A DNA stretch of 45,997 nucleotides from Clostridiales bacterium (GTDB lineage Bacteria; Bacillota; Clostridia; Christensenellales; CAG-138). Position numbers and translations under genes: made by a program. The notes under the pieces were generated by a model. The model was not told the DNA's origin. It was given only the letters and a program-made list of their open reading frames with translations, and ran no database searches. How positions within the stretch are numbered: the stretch's first letter is position 1; the number at the start of each line of letters is the position of its first letter. Positions 25,732 through 34,328 of the stretch are shown here, one piece after another. The stretch lies in contig WREI01000012.1 in NCBI GenBank assembly GCA_009779405.1, forward strand, positions 1-45,997, given 5' to 3'.

Positions 25732-27095
25732 TTTACCCTCACCAACAGGCCGCTCTCCCGCGCGGCGGCGATAATATCGCTGCAGGTGCTCTCGCAGAGC
25801 GCTTCGCTCTCGGCTTCGACCATCACGCGCCAGAGCGGTTCCGTGCCGCTGGCGCGGCAGAGCACGCGCCCATTGTCGCCCAGCGCCGTCTCCGCCTTTT
25901 CAATCGCGGCGCGCACAGTCGGATGCTTTCCGACGGCGTCCTTATCCTGTACAATCAGATTTTTCAGGGCCTGCGGATACATGCGCATCGGCGCGGCCAA
26001 TTCGGAGAGTTTCCGGTTGCTGCTGATGATCACCTGCATCACCTTGATGGCCGTCAGTATGCCGTCGCCCGTGCTGGCGTATTTGGAGAAGATGATGTGT
26101 CCGCTCTGTTCGCCCCCGAGGAGATGCCCGTGCTCGTTCATATTCTCATAGACAAAACGGTCGCCCACGGCCGTCTTTTCATAGGCGATGCCCAGCGCAT
26201 CGAAGGCCTTATACAGCCCCATATTGCTCATCACCGTCGTGACGACCGTATTCGTCTCCAAACGCCCGCGCTCCTGCATATAGCGCCCGTAGAGATAGAG
26301 GATATGGTCGCCCGTGACAAGCTTACCGGTCTCATCCACGGCCAAACAGCGGTCGGCGTCGCCGTCAAAGGCGAAGCCCAAATCCAGCTTGTTCTCCACC
26401 ACAAATTTTTGCAGGTTCTCGGGATGGGTGGAGCCGCAGTTTTCGTTGATGTTCGTGCCGTTAGGGGCATAGCCGATCACATAGGTTTGCGCGCCGAGCG
26501 CATCGAACACGTTCTTGGCAATCTGCCATGCGGAGCCGTTGGCACAGTCCAACCCGATGCGCTTGCCCGCAAAGGAGCGCGGCGCAAGGGCGGTTAGGTA
26601 GGCGATATAGCGGTTGCGCCCCTCGATATAGTCGACCGTGCGGCCTATATCCGCGCCGGTCGCATAGGGGAGGGTGCCGCTCAGCCCGTCGAGATAGGCT
26701 TCCACGCGTTCGATAAACGCGTCCTCCATCTTCTCACCTTGCGCGTTGAAGAGCTTGATGCCGTTGTCATAAAAGGCGTTGTGGCTGGCGGAGATCATGA
26801 TTCCGCAGTCGAAATGTTCCGTGCGCGTGATATAGGAGACGCAGGGCGTGGTGGTGACGTGCAGGAGGTGCGCGTCCGCGCCCGAAGCGCAGAGACCCGC
26901 CGCCAGCGCGTTCTCGTACATATAGCCCGAGCGGCGTGTATCCTTGCCGATCACCACGCGAGCCCGCCGTCCATAGGCCGCCGCGGCCTTGCCCAAATCA
27001 TAGCCGAGAAAGCGCCCCACCAGAAACGCGTGCTCCACCGTCAAATTCACATTCGCCTTGCCGCGAAAACCGTCTGTTCCGAAATATTTGGCCAT
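25728..27095 (-). CDS. glmM: Phosphoglucosamine mutase
   Basis: GlmM interconverts glucosamine-6-phosphate and glucosamine-1-phosphate for UDP-GlcNAc and peptidoglycan synthesis. The 455-aa protein has the phosphoserine loop GIMISASHN (about 98-106), the metal loop FDGDADR (about 240), and the phosphate-binding RASGTEPLWR near the C-terminus. AAGGAG lies 8 bases before the ATG. It leads the two-gene run with the GlmU-like acyltransferase. Confidence 0.96.
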   Translation of the reverse strand: MAKYFGTDGFRGKANVNLTVEHAFLVGRFLGYDLGKAAAAYGRRARVVIGKDTRRSGYMYENALAAGLCASGADAHLLHVTTTPCVSYITRTEHFDCGIMISASHNAFYDNGIKLFNAQGEKMEDAFIERVEAYLDGLSGTLPYATGADIGRTVDYIEGRNRYIAYLTALAPRSFAGKRIGLDCANGSAWQIAKNVFDALGAQTYVIGYAPNGTNINENCGSTHPENLQKFVVENKLDLGFAFDGDADRCLAVDETGKLVTGDHILYLYGRYMQERGRLETNTVVTTVMSNMGLYKAFDALGIAYEKTAVGDRFVYENMNEHGHLLGGEQSGHIIFSKYASTGDGILTAIKVMQVIISSNRKLSELAAPMRMYPQALKNLIVQDKDAVGKHPTVRAAIEKAETALGDNGRVLCRASGTEPLWRVMVEAESEALCESTCSDIIAAARESGLLVRVK

Positions 27096-27125
27096 GAGGT
27101 ATCTCCTTTTCTGAGTTAGGATACA

Positions 27126-27262
27126 GGGGTCAGGGTGCAGGGGACAGGATTATTGCCCATGCTTATATTATTACTGATAATACTATATGTCAAGCTTGCG
27201 ATATACCACCGAAATGCGTATAATCAACAATACAGCGAATTCTTCCCCTGATCCCTGTACCC
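27126..27262. repeat. MITE-like palindrome-ended element carrying a promoter
   Basis: The ends GGGGTCAGGGTGCAGGGGA (27126-27144) and TCCCCTGATCCCTGTACCC (27244-27262) are imperfect inverted repeats matching at 15 of 19 positions, enclosing an AT-rich centre of about 100 bases. The GGGT(N)CAGGG ends recall non-autonomous repeats in other Clostridia. It fills the gap between glmM and the DUF362 gene. Confidence 0.6.
27196..27224 (+). promoter_or_regulatory. Promoter of the DUF362 gene inside the repeat element
   Basis: TTGCGA at 27196-27201 and TATAAT at 27219-27224 have 17-base spacing. The predicted transcript starts about 50 bases before the gene and would include the right arm of the palindromic element in its leader. 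Confidence 0.7.
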
Positions 27263-27282
27263 TATCTCGAAAGGTCCCCGCC

Positions 27283-28440
27283 ATGCAGAATTATGCCCCC
27301 GTCGCCATTGTCCCCTGCGATACTTACGATTTGGATGCCGTAACAAACGCGCTCAACGCCGCACTTGCGGCGATTGACGGTCTTGCCTGGGTGACGCCCG
27401 GCATGCGCGTCGTCATCAAGGCCAATCTTGTCACCTTTTTGCATCCCGAAACGGCGGCAACCACGCATCCCTCCGTCGTCTGCGCGCTGACCAAACTGTT
27501 GGTCGAGCGCGGCGCGGTCGTGACGATAGGCGACAGCCCGGGCGGAACCTATGGCAAGGCCTATTTGAACCGCGTATATCAGGTCTGCGGTATGACGCAG
27601 GCCGTGGCTTTCGGCGCGGCGCTGAACCAGGATTTTTCCACCGCGAAGGCAAGTTATCCCGAAGCCATGGTGATGCACGAGTTTGAATATACCGCGTTTT
27701 TGGACGATGCGGACGCCATCATCGACGTCTGCAAACTGAAAAGCCACGGCATGATGGCGCTCTCCGCCGCGGCAAAGAATATGTTTGGCGTGATACCGGG
27801 GACGCTAAAGCCGGAATATCACTATCGCTTTCCGAATTCCACGGATTTCGCGCGCATGATTCTGGACCTGAACAACTTTTTCAAGCCGCGGCTCAGCATC
27901 TGCGACGCCATCATCGGGATGGAGGGCAACGGCCCCACGATGGGTACGCCCAAGAAGATAGGCTGCATCCTGTGTAGCGAGAGCCCCCACGCGTTAGATT
28001 TGGCGGGCGCGCATATCATCAACCTGCCCCCCGCGCGCGTGCCGACGCTCACCGAAGCAATGTCGCTCGGCTATATCCCCGAAGATATCGGGGGTCTAAC
28101 CATCCTCGGTGAGTTGGAATCCTTGCGCGTGGCGGACTATAAGCATGTGGAACAGCACAACAGCGTGCTGTTTGGCGGGAAGGTGAAGGGCATACCCGGC
28201 TATGTGATCCAAAAAGTCAGCACCGCCGCGCTGGCCAGCAAGCCCGTCGTGCTGCCGAAAAAATGCGTCGGCTGTGCGGTCTGTCAAAAGACCTGCCCGG
28301 CCAACGCTATAAAGATGAAGAATAAGATTCCGCGCTTCCGTCGTGGGCGCTGTATACTCTGCTTCTGCTGTCAGGAGTTCTGCCCCAAGGGCGCGCTGGT
28401 CGTGAAACGACCCGGCATCGCGCGGGTGTTCATGAGATAG
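27283..28440 (+). CDS. DUF362 protein with two [4Fe-4S] ferredoxin motifs
   Basis: The 385-aa protein has the DUF362 domain (about 5-300; RVVIKANLV, GDSPGG, CKLKSHGM, AKNMFGVIPG) and a C-terminal bacterial ferredoxin part. That part has CVGCAVCQKTCP and CILCFCCQEFCP, both C-x2-C-x2-C-x3-C, which would hold two [4Fe-4S] clusters. Such proteins are common in anaerobes and are presumed electron-transfer or redox-regulatory proteins; the reaction is unknown. ATG 27283 is chosen for its AAAGG site. An upstream in-frame ATG lies inside the repeat. It ends directly against the convergent VanW-family gene. Confidence 0.92.
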   Translation: MQNYAPVAIVPCDTYDLDAVTNALNAALAAIDGLAWVTPGMRVVIKANLVTFLHPETAATTHPSVVCALTKLLVERGAVVTIGDSPGGTYGKAYLNRVYQVCGMTQAVAFGAALNQDFSTAKASYPEAMVMHEFEYTAFLDDADAIIDVCKLKSHGMMALSAAAKNMFGVIPGTLKPEYHYRFPNSTDFARMILDLNNFFKPRLSICDAIIGMEGNGPTMGTPKKIGCILCSESPHALDLAGAHIINLPPARVPTLTEAMSLGYIPEDIGGLTILGELESLRVADYKHVEQHNSVLFGGKVKGIPGYVIQKVSTAALASKPVVLPKKCVGCAVCQKTCPANAIKMKNKIPRFRRGRCILCFCCQEFCPKGALVVKRPGIARVFMR

Positions 28441-30036
28441 TTAAGAGGGGTCCGGCGTAGGCATGGGCGTCGGCGTCGGATCCGGCGGCTTTGGCGTGTT
28501 GGTCGGCGCGGGCGTCTCCGTCGGCGCGGGCGTCGCGCCGTTGCCCACGGTGATAAGGGCCTGCACCATGCCATAGTTGGATGTGTTGATAAGCTCCTTT
28601 TTCACGAGCTTGCCGTTTTTATAGTATTCCTTATACGCTTCCCAAACCTCGCCCTGCTTGCCCTCGCGGGTGACAACACTGGTGCCTGCGGGCATACTGG
28701 GGTCGAGGGTCTCGAGTGTCGTGATGGAGACGGTCTTGATTTTTGTAGAGGACAGCCGTATCTCATCGTACTCGCTCGTATCCATGGGCAAGCCATAGAG
28801 TTCCATGTGCACATTGTTCCCCTCGGTATAGGAGACGATAAACAGGTCGCCCGCCGTGTTGTTCTTGAACGTGAAGTCGATGATATTGCCCACCGAATTG
28901 ATGGTGGCGTCCAATCCACCCTTGACATAGCCCACGCGCATGCTGTGGTTGCGGCGGTTGATGATCTGCAAATCGGCCATCAGAACGGCGTTATACAGGG
29001 TGCTGGACAGTTGGCATACGCCGCCGCCCGCCTGCAATTCCGTATTGCCCTGCACATAGGCTCCGGCCATCTTCCAGCCGTTCGCCGTCGTGCGGACGCC
29101 CAGCGCCGCATTGGTGGAGAAGGTATCGCCCGGCTTCAAAACCGTGCCGTTGATCAGATCCGCGCCCTTGCGCACATTGAATTTCCGATCCGAAGTGCTG
29201 CCGGAAAAGCTTGTGGAAAACTTGGCGCGCAGAACGTATTGCCCTTCGAGCATAGACCGCGTGATGGTCGCGGGGACGTCCACCAGCGTTGCGCAGATGA
29301 TTGCATCCGGTCCGTCTTCGGCTTGACGCAGGATTTGCTCGACAAGCTCCGCCTGCGCGTCGGCGTCCAGCCCCGTACCCGGCACGTCGTCCGTATAGAC
29401 CATCTTCCCACTGCTCATGGAGAGCGTGGCGTTGACGGGTGCCCTGCCCACGTCGAGCGCGAAATTCGCGACGGCGGCGCGTACGCTTTCCTCATGCAAG
29501 GAGTAACTTAAGTCAAAGGACTTGCCGCTGACGACCGTTTCCTCCACGGCCGCCAGCAGTTCCTCATCGTTCTCTATATCTTTCAGATAAAGAAAGGCCT
29601 CATTGAGCACCGCGTCCGCGTCGCTGTGGCGGCCCAGCGCTTCCGCGTCCAAGGTGAGCGTGGCAGCGTCCGCCTGCAAAGTCAGGGCGTAATTCGTGTT
29701 TGCTTCGGCAATCAGGGGCTCAAGCGCCAGCAGCGCTTCCTCACGGGTCATGCCGCCCGCATCCACGCCCGCAATCCGTATGCCCGGCAACAGGGTGATA
29801 CTCTGGCGTATCCGCGTCGCCTGCGCCCGGGGTGAGTTTTCATCGAAGGGCGTTGGGCTGGGCAAAGTGACGACGGTCGTTTTCATCGCGTCGCCTGCCC
29901 TTGCGAGTGGTTGCCAGCTGAGGGTGACGACAATCGCAATGCCAATGATGCCCGCCGCAATCAGCGCGCCCCAAAGTATGGATATATGCGTCTTCTTCTT
30001 TCTGCGCTTCTTCTTCCCCTTATTATCCAGTTCCAT
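28441..30036 (-). CDS. VanW/YoaR-family membrane-anchored protein
   Basis: The 531-aa protein has a Lys/Arg-rich cytoplasmic start, one membrane segment (about 19-42), YoaR-type repeats (about 85-270) and a VanW domain (about 285-415; GDTFSTNAALG, QAGGGVCQLSSTLYNAVL, NHSMRVGYV). A G5-like region and a Pro/Thr-rich tail (about 500-531) that may cross the wall follow. VanW was first seen in some vancomycin-resistance operons, but the family is widespread and its role in peptidoglycan biology is unclear. There are no resistance genes nearby. A TATAAA box about 40 bases upstream is a weak promoter candidate. Confidence 0.9.
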   Translation of the reverse strand: MELDNKGKKKRRKKKTHISILWGALIAAGIIGIAIVVTLSWQPLARAGDAMKTTVVTLPSPTPFDENSPRAQATRIRQSITLLPGIRIAGVDAGGMTREEALLALEPLIAEANTNYALTLQADAATLTLDAEALGRHSDADAVLNEAFLYLKDIENDEELLAAVEETVVSGKSFDLSYSLHEESVRAAVANFALDVGRAPVNATLSMSSGKMVYTDDVPGTGLDADAQAELVEQILRQAEDGPDAIICATLVDVPATITRSMLEGQYVLRAKFSTSFSGSTSDRKFNVRKGADLINGTVLKPGDTFSTNAALGVRTTANGWKMAGAYVQGNTELQAGGGVCQLSSTLYNAVLMADLQIINRRNHSMRVGYVKGGLDATINSVGNIIDFTFKNNTAGDLFIVSYTEGNNVHMELYGLPMDTSEYDEIRLSSTKIKTVSITTLETLDPSMPAGTSVVTREGKQGEVWEAYKEYYKNGKLVKKELINTSNYGMVQALITVGNGATPAPTETPAPTNTPKPPDPTPTPMPTPDPS

Positions 30037-30131
30037 GCCTAACCTGCCTGCTATTTTGATTTATACCCATTGTATCGGAACGCTTTGCGCTTTTCTACCC
30101 CTGCGCAAGAGTTTTATTAAAATAGTTACAA

Positions 30132-30160
30132 TTGTATTGCATGCGGTAAAATGGTATAAT
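30132..30160 (+). promoter_or_regulatory. recX promoter with -10 box six bases from the start codon
   Basis: TTGTAT at 30132-30137 and TATAAT at 30155-30160 have 17-base spacing. The A of the recX ATG is seven bases after the -10 box, where transcription normally begins. No ribosome binding site can be seen upstream, so the message is probably leaderless. Confidence 0.65.
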
Positions 30161-30166
30161 TCCATT

Positions 30167-30688
30167 ATGAAGAAGAAAAGTGATATATCGAAAAGCCCCA
30201 TGGAACTTGCGTTGCGCTATTTGGGTAGTCGCGCGCGCACGGTCAGGGAAGTGGAACTGTTTCTGGATGACAGGGAATTCGGCGAGGGCGACATCATGGC
30301 GACCGTGGACAGGCTTATGGAGCTCGGCCTGCTGAATGACGCGCAGTTTGCGGCGGATTTTGTGGACTCGCGCCTGCGCACAAAACCGGTGAGCCGCAAT
30401 GCGTTGCTACGCCAACTCATAGAGCGCAAGTTGCCGCGGGAATTGGCGAAGGAAGCCGTAGAGCAGATCTCGAATGCGACGGAAGTCGAAAACTGCTTCC
30501 GCGTGATGGAGAGCTTCTGGACCCAGCTTGCGCAACTACCCGAGCGGGACAGGCAGCGCCGCGCCTGTTCGCGTGCGCTGGCGCGGGGCTATGGCTATGA
30601 CGATATTGCCGTTGCGCGGAAAAAGCTGAGCGGGGACGACGATGCGGACTTCGACTTTGACGCGGATGATTCAGAAACCGATGATTGA
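30167..30688 (+). CDS. recX: Regulatory protein RecX
   Basis: RecX binds RecA filaments and limits recombination and SOS activity. The 173-aa protein is all-helical with the three-fold RecX pattern: ALRYLGSRARTVREVELFL, the motif LGLLNDAQFAADFVDSR, and later ARGYGYDDIAVA. It ends in an unusually acidic tail of about 20 residues rich in Asp. The frame is open far upstream, but ATG 30167 is the first start that gives a normal RecX N-terminus. It has no ribosome binding site. Its stop overlaps mutY by 8 bases. Confidence 0.9.
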   Translation: MKKKSDISKSPMELALRYLGSRARTVREVELFLDDREFGEGDIMATVDRLMELGLLNDAQFAADFVDSRLRTKPVSRNALLRQLIERKLPRELAKEAVEQISNATEVENCFRVMESFWTQLAQLPERDRQRRACSRALARGYGYDDIAVARKKLSGDDDADFDFDADDSETDD

Positions 30689-31709
30689 TCTCTCCGCGCC
30701 CCTCCTCGCTTGGTTTGATGAAAACAAGCGCGAGTTCCCTTGGCGCGGCGCCATGGACGCCTATGCCGTCTGGGTATCGGAAACGATGCTGCAACAGACG
30801 CGCACCGGCGCCGTGCTGGCCTATTTCCCGCGCTTTATGGAAGCATACCCCACGGTCTTCGATCTGGCGAACAGTAAAGAGGACGAGCTGTTGCGCGTCT
30901 GGCAGGGTCTGGGCTATTATTCCCGCGCGCGCAATATGCGGCGGGCGGCAAAACAGATTGTCGAAGAATACGGCGGCATATTCCCCCGTGAAATCTCCGA
31001 ATTGAAAAAACTCCGCGGCGTGGGCGAATATACGGCGGGCGCCGTGGCCTCCATCGCCTTCGGCGCGCACGTACCCGCCGTGGACGGCAACGCCCTGCGC
31101 GTATTCGCGCGTCTCACAAACTGCGCGGACGATATCGCCGACCCCAAAACCAAGGCAGGCCTGAGCGCGGCAATCACAGCCGGATTGCCCGCCCGCGCGG
31201 GCGATTTCAACCAGGCCGTCATGGATCTCGGCGCAACCGTTTGCCTGCCCGGTAAAGCCCCGCGCTGTGAAGAGTGTCCCCTGTCTCGGCTATGCGAAGC
31301 GAATCGCGCGGGAACAGCGTCGTCCCTACCCTATAAAAGCCCGAAAAAACCGCGCCGCCCGGAAACCCTCACCGTATTCGTTCTGCAAAAAGATAACTCT
31401 TTCCTCGTGCAAAAGCGCAACGAAAACGGTCTGCTGGCAAGTCTGTACCAATTACCCAACACAACAGGCCACCTGAACGCCGAAGAGATGGCAAGCCACC
31501 TGCAAGCACTCGGCATCAGTCCTCGCTCCGAAATCCTGTGCTACGAGCGAAAGCACATCTTCACCCACATAGAATGGCACATGCGCGTCTACGCCTGCCG
31601 AGTCACCGACAGCGCCCCCGCCGATTACATCCTCTACAACGGCACCCAAAGCCTGCCAACGGCGTTCCGCATCTGTTTGCCGGGAATGACAGAACATATC
31701 ACAAAATAG
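30681..31709 (+). CDS. mutY: A/G-specific adenine glycosylase MutY
   Basis: MutY removes adenine paired with 8-oxoguanine. The 342-aa protein has the catalytic Glu in SETMLQQT, the helix-hairpin-helix LRGVGEYTAGA, the catalytic Asp in VDGNALRV and a [4Fe-4S] loop C-x7-C-x2-C-x5-C (CLPGKAPRCEECPLSRLC). The first spacing is one residue longer than the classical C-x6-C. A C-terminal NUDIX-like domain (about 235-342) recognises 8-oxoguanine. ATG 30681 overlaps recX by 8 bases, and a further in-frame ATG exists at 30666. The 3' end overlaps the convergent gene by 11 bases. Confidence 0.94.
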   Translation: MIDLSAPLLAWFDENKREFPWRGAMDAYAVWVSETMLQQTRTGAVLAYFPRFMEAYPTVFDLANSKEDELLRVWQGLGYYSRARNMRRAAKQIVEEYGGIFPREISELKKLRGVGEYTAGAVASIAFGAHVPAVDGNALRVFARLTNCADDIADPKTKAGLSAAITAGLPARAGDFNQAVMDLGATVCLPGKAPRCEECPLSRLCEANRAGTASSLPYKSPKKPRRPETLTVFVLQKDNSFLVQKRNENGLLASLYQLPNTTGHLNAEEMASHLQALGISPRSEILCYERKHIFTHIEWHMRVYACRVTDSAPADYILYNGTQSLPTAFRICLPGMTEHITK

Positions 31710-32985
31710 ATTTTCCATATAGCCGCAACAATTCACCGCTCAATTGCGCTTCGGCTTTTCTCAGTGCCGCCGCCAAATTGGCAGCGTGATATTCAACCTC
31801 TTCTTGTGTCCTTGGATAGATTTCCTCGAACCCTTCATGTTTTGGGTTGTTGAAGTCAATCTCATGCATGAAATTGTAACCAGAAATAGCCATCCCTGCT
31901 CTGAATATCTTAAAAGTGGGCGTCAAATCACACACAAGAGCAAACGAATGATTGTTTTCGTTTTTCTTTACGACGGTAAAAATGCCGGGAGGCCCCCCTT
32001 TGCACTTGTATTGCCTGGGTGGTAATACTTTTTTGAAAGCTTTTGCCAACGAAAAGCCGGAAGTACTTGTGGAGCCGAGAGCGGTTTGAAACGTATCATC
32101 TTTTTCAATATGCTGTATTCCAATAGATTCGCTTACCAAACTTAGGAGCTTATTAATGTCACGTTCGTATCGCTCGGCGGCTGCTATTTGTCCATCGGTA
32201 ATGTGCTGTATTCCTGCAGCGTCATTTACCAAGTTTCGAAGTTCTTGGATGAGAGGGCCATATATCTTGGCAAACTCCCTATCCAGTGTTGCCAAACGTT
32301 CTGTTTCCTCGTTGTTGAAGTAGAAAACATATTCTGAGTTAGAAAACGACCTGCCAAGTGCCGCGCTCAGTCTTTGTTCGATGTCAGTTGTATCAACTAT
32401 CCCGGTTTTTTCATCTCCGGTCTCAATGGTAAACCATACGGGATTGCGTTTTTTACCGTAGTTATAAACCTTATTCAAAACAAGACAATTCGACATATAT
32501 GCACACGGATCATATGCATTGGGTGGCGTTGTTCGGGAGATCCCATTAATAAAGTAACGCGTTGTGGAGGTTTCAACTAAGTGCGGGGTAGTATTGATCT
32601 CGGGAAACCAACGGACATTATCTAAAAAAACGGATATCCCTCCGAAATTATACGGACGGGGCGTCTTTCTTACAATTTCGCGCAGGATTTGATGTTCCGA
32701 CGCATCCACACGCAGAGTATAATTCCCTTTTTCATCTGTTCGCGCGCTTGATATACCTCCATATCCGGGTATACGCGCATCTTCATCCGGTTGTTTGTAT
32801 TTTGCCAAAGCCGGGTATTTCGCAACAACTTTATCGGCGGTGCCAAAGCTTCCTGATGACATGAACCCCATGTCATCATAAGTGATGCCGAGTTTCCCGA
32901 ATACTTCGTCCATATAATCAAGCGTATCCTTGAAGAGAAGGTCACTTTTGAAATCGATGCACAGTTGCTTAAATATACGCATCAT
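31699..32985 (-). CDS. Orphan 428-aa protein of unknown function
   Basis: Not recognised. The soluble protein has no signal peptide or membrane segment. It is visibly AT-richer than the flanking genes. Two sites reading GIQHI, about 40 residues apart (near 260 and 300), suggest a short internal duplication. The N-terminal third has mixed alpha/beta character, and the C-terminus is helical (EVEYHAANLAAALRKAEAQL). ATG 32985 is favoured because GGAGG lies 5 bases upstream; a second ATG follows directly. Composition and isolation suggest horizontal acquisition. Confidence 0.75.
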   Translation of the reverse strand: MMRIFKQLCIDFKSDLLFKDTLDYMDEVFGKLGITYDDMGFMSSGSFGTADKVVAKYPALAKYKQPDEDARIPGYGGISSARTDEKGNYTLRVDASEHQILREIVRKTPRPYNFGGISVFLDNVRWFPEINTTPHLVETSTTRYFINGISRTTPPNAYDPCAYMSNCLVLNKVYNYGKKRNPVWFTIETGDEKTGIVDTTDIEQRLSAALGRSFSNSEYVFYFNNEETERLATLDREFAKIYGPLIQELRNLVNDAAGIQHITDGQIAAAERYERDINKLLSLVSESIGIQHIEKDDTFQTALGSTSTSGFSLAKAFKKVLPPRQYKCKGGPPGIFTVVKKNENNHSFALVCDLTPTFKIFRAGMAISGYNFMHEIDFNNPKHEGFEEIYPRTQEEVEYHAANLAAALRKAEAQLSGELLRLYGKSIL

Positions 32986-33019
32986 GTTTTCCTCCATTTT
33001 TTACTTTCATCTAAGAGAA

Positions 33020-33048
33020 ATTATACAATAGCATCTCGATATCGGCAA
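33020..33048 (-). promoter_or_regulatory. Promoter of the orphan 428-aa gene
   Basis: On the minus strand TTGCCG (33048-33043) and TATAAT (33025-33020) are 17 bases apart, about 35 bases before the start codon. The orphan gene therefore has its own promoter. Confidence 0.6.
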
Positions 33049-33133
33049 CCTCCTAACCGCGTTTTCTGATTGCATATTCACACTGACACGGACATACCAT
33101 GTTACGGGATAACCATGCCAAGGGGGTATTTCT

Positions 33134-34294
33134 ATGCGTAAGCTTTTCTGCATATTTCTAATCTTCACATTCCTGTGCCTGCCCGCTGCCGCGAGGGCGG
33201 AGGGCGGGGTAGACGCGTTTGAAACCCTGCCCCAGACCGCGACCGCCAAGGCGGTACTGCTGACGCCCGCGCAGGCAGATTTGGTGATTGCGGAGTCCGC
33301 TTCGGATAAGTCCCTCGCCGTCGCCGGGCTGGCCAAGCTGCCCGCCATACTGACCCTCGCGCTGGCCTTTGACGAGGGGCTCATCAAGGGCGATACCGCC
33401 ATGCAGGTCAGCAAGAAGGCCGCGGAGGTCAGCGGCCCCACGGCGTTTCTGGAGAGCGGGGAGCGGATGCCCGCGGGTGATTTGATGAAGGCCGCGATCA
33501 TGATCTCGGCGGGCGACGCCATCTGGACCCTGGGCGAAAACGCCTTCGGCTCCGAACAGGTCTTCCTAAAAAATATCGAAGCGACGATGCAGAAATTGGG
33601 CCTGTCCCTGACCCTCACGGACTGCGTAGGCACGGGTACGGCGTTCACCGCACAGGAGCTGGCCGCCATCGCCCGCGCCGCCGCGAAAAGCCCGACCTTT
33701 CTGGGCTATGCGATCAAATATATGGATACCCTCCACCACAGCGACGGGCGCAGTACCGAGTTGGTGAACGCCAACCGCATGATACGAAACTATTCGGGTT
33801 GCCGCGGTCTCTTGACCGGTTCCTCGCGCGACGACGGTTACAGCGGCGTATTCTATGCCGAGCGGGGCGGCGTGGGCTATGTCGCCGTGGTAATAGGTTG
33901 CAAAAACAGCGAGGAGCGTTTTGCCGCCGCCACCTCGCTCTTTGACTATGCCTATGCCAACTGCAAACTGCAAACTCTCGCGCAGGAGGGCGCGCCCACC
34001 CTCACCGCCTATCCCGTGCAGGATGGCGACGTGCGCGAGTTGGATCTATACCCCCACGAAAGCGTCGTCTCCCTCCTGCGCAAGAGCGACGGCGAACTCC
34101 AAGTCACCTACGACCTGCCCGAAGTCCTGTCCGCCCCCCTGTTCGCAGACGTCCCCGTCGGCCACGTCTATTACGGTTACGCAAACGAATCTGAGCCCCG
34201 CTTTGCGATCGCCCTGTACCCCGCGCACGACGTCCTCGCCTTCGGTTTCTGGCACCTCATCCTGCGCCTGTTCCGCAGTTACACGGGATCGTAA
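33134..34294 (+). CDS. D-alanyl-D-alanine carboxypeptidase homologue (S11/DacF type) lacking catalytic residues
   Basis: The 386-aa secreted protein has a signal peptide ending near AARA-E (about 22). It aligns along the S11 penicillin-binding fold and the C-terminal PBP5-type beta domain, with a hydrophobic C-terminal anchor (about 360-380). At the three active-site motifs it reads GLAK instead of S-x-x-K, SAG instead of S-x-N, and LTG instead of K-T-G. The catalytic Ser, the Asn and the KTG Lys are therefore replaced, while the surroundings (TAFLESGERM, GYVAVVIGC) are conserved. It is probably a non-catalytic peptidoglycan-binding or regulatory homologue. AAGGGGG precedes the ATG. Confidence 0.88.
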   Translation: MRKLFCIFLIFTFLCLPAAARAEGGVDAFETLPQTATAKAVLLTPAQADLVIAESASDKSLAVAGLAKLPAILTLALAFDEGLIKGDTAMQVSKKAAEVSGPTAFLESGERMPAGDLMKAAIMISAGDAIWTLGENAFGSEQVFLKNIEATMQKLGLSLTLTDCVGTGTAFTAQELAAIARAAAKSPTFLGYAIKYMDTLHHSDGRSTELVNANRMIRNYSGCRGLLTGSSRDDGYSGVFYAERGGVGYVAVVIGCKNSEERFAAATSLFDYAYANCKLQTLAQEGAPTLTAYPVQDGDVRELDLYPHESVVSLLRKSDGELQVTYDLPEVLSAPLFADVPVGHVYYGYANESEPRFAIALYPAHDVLAFGFWHLILRLFRSYTGS

Positions 34295-34328
34295 CGCCCA
34301 AACACGAACTCGCCCCACAAATGCAAGC

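Noticed and set aside
28441-30036. Vancomycin-resistance locus because of the VanW domain
   Set aside because: VanW-domain proteins are common in Clostridia without resistance, and no vanHAX-type ligase or dehydrogenase genes are present.
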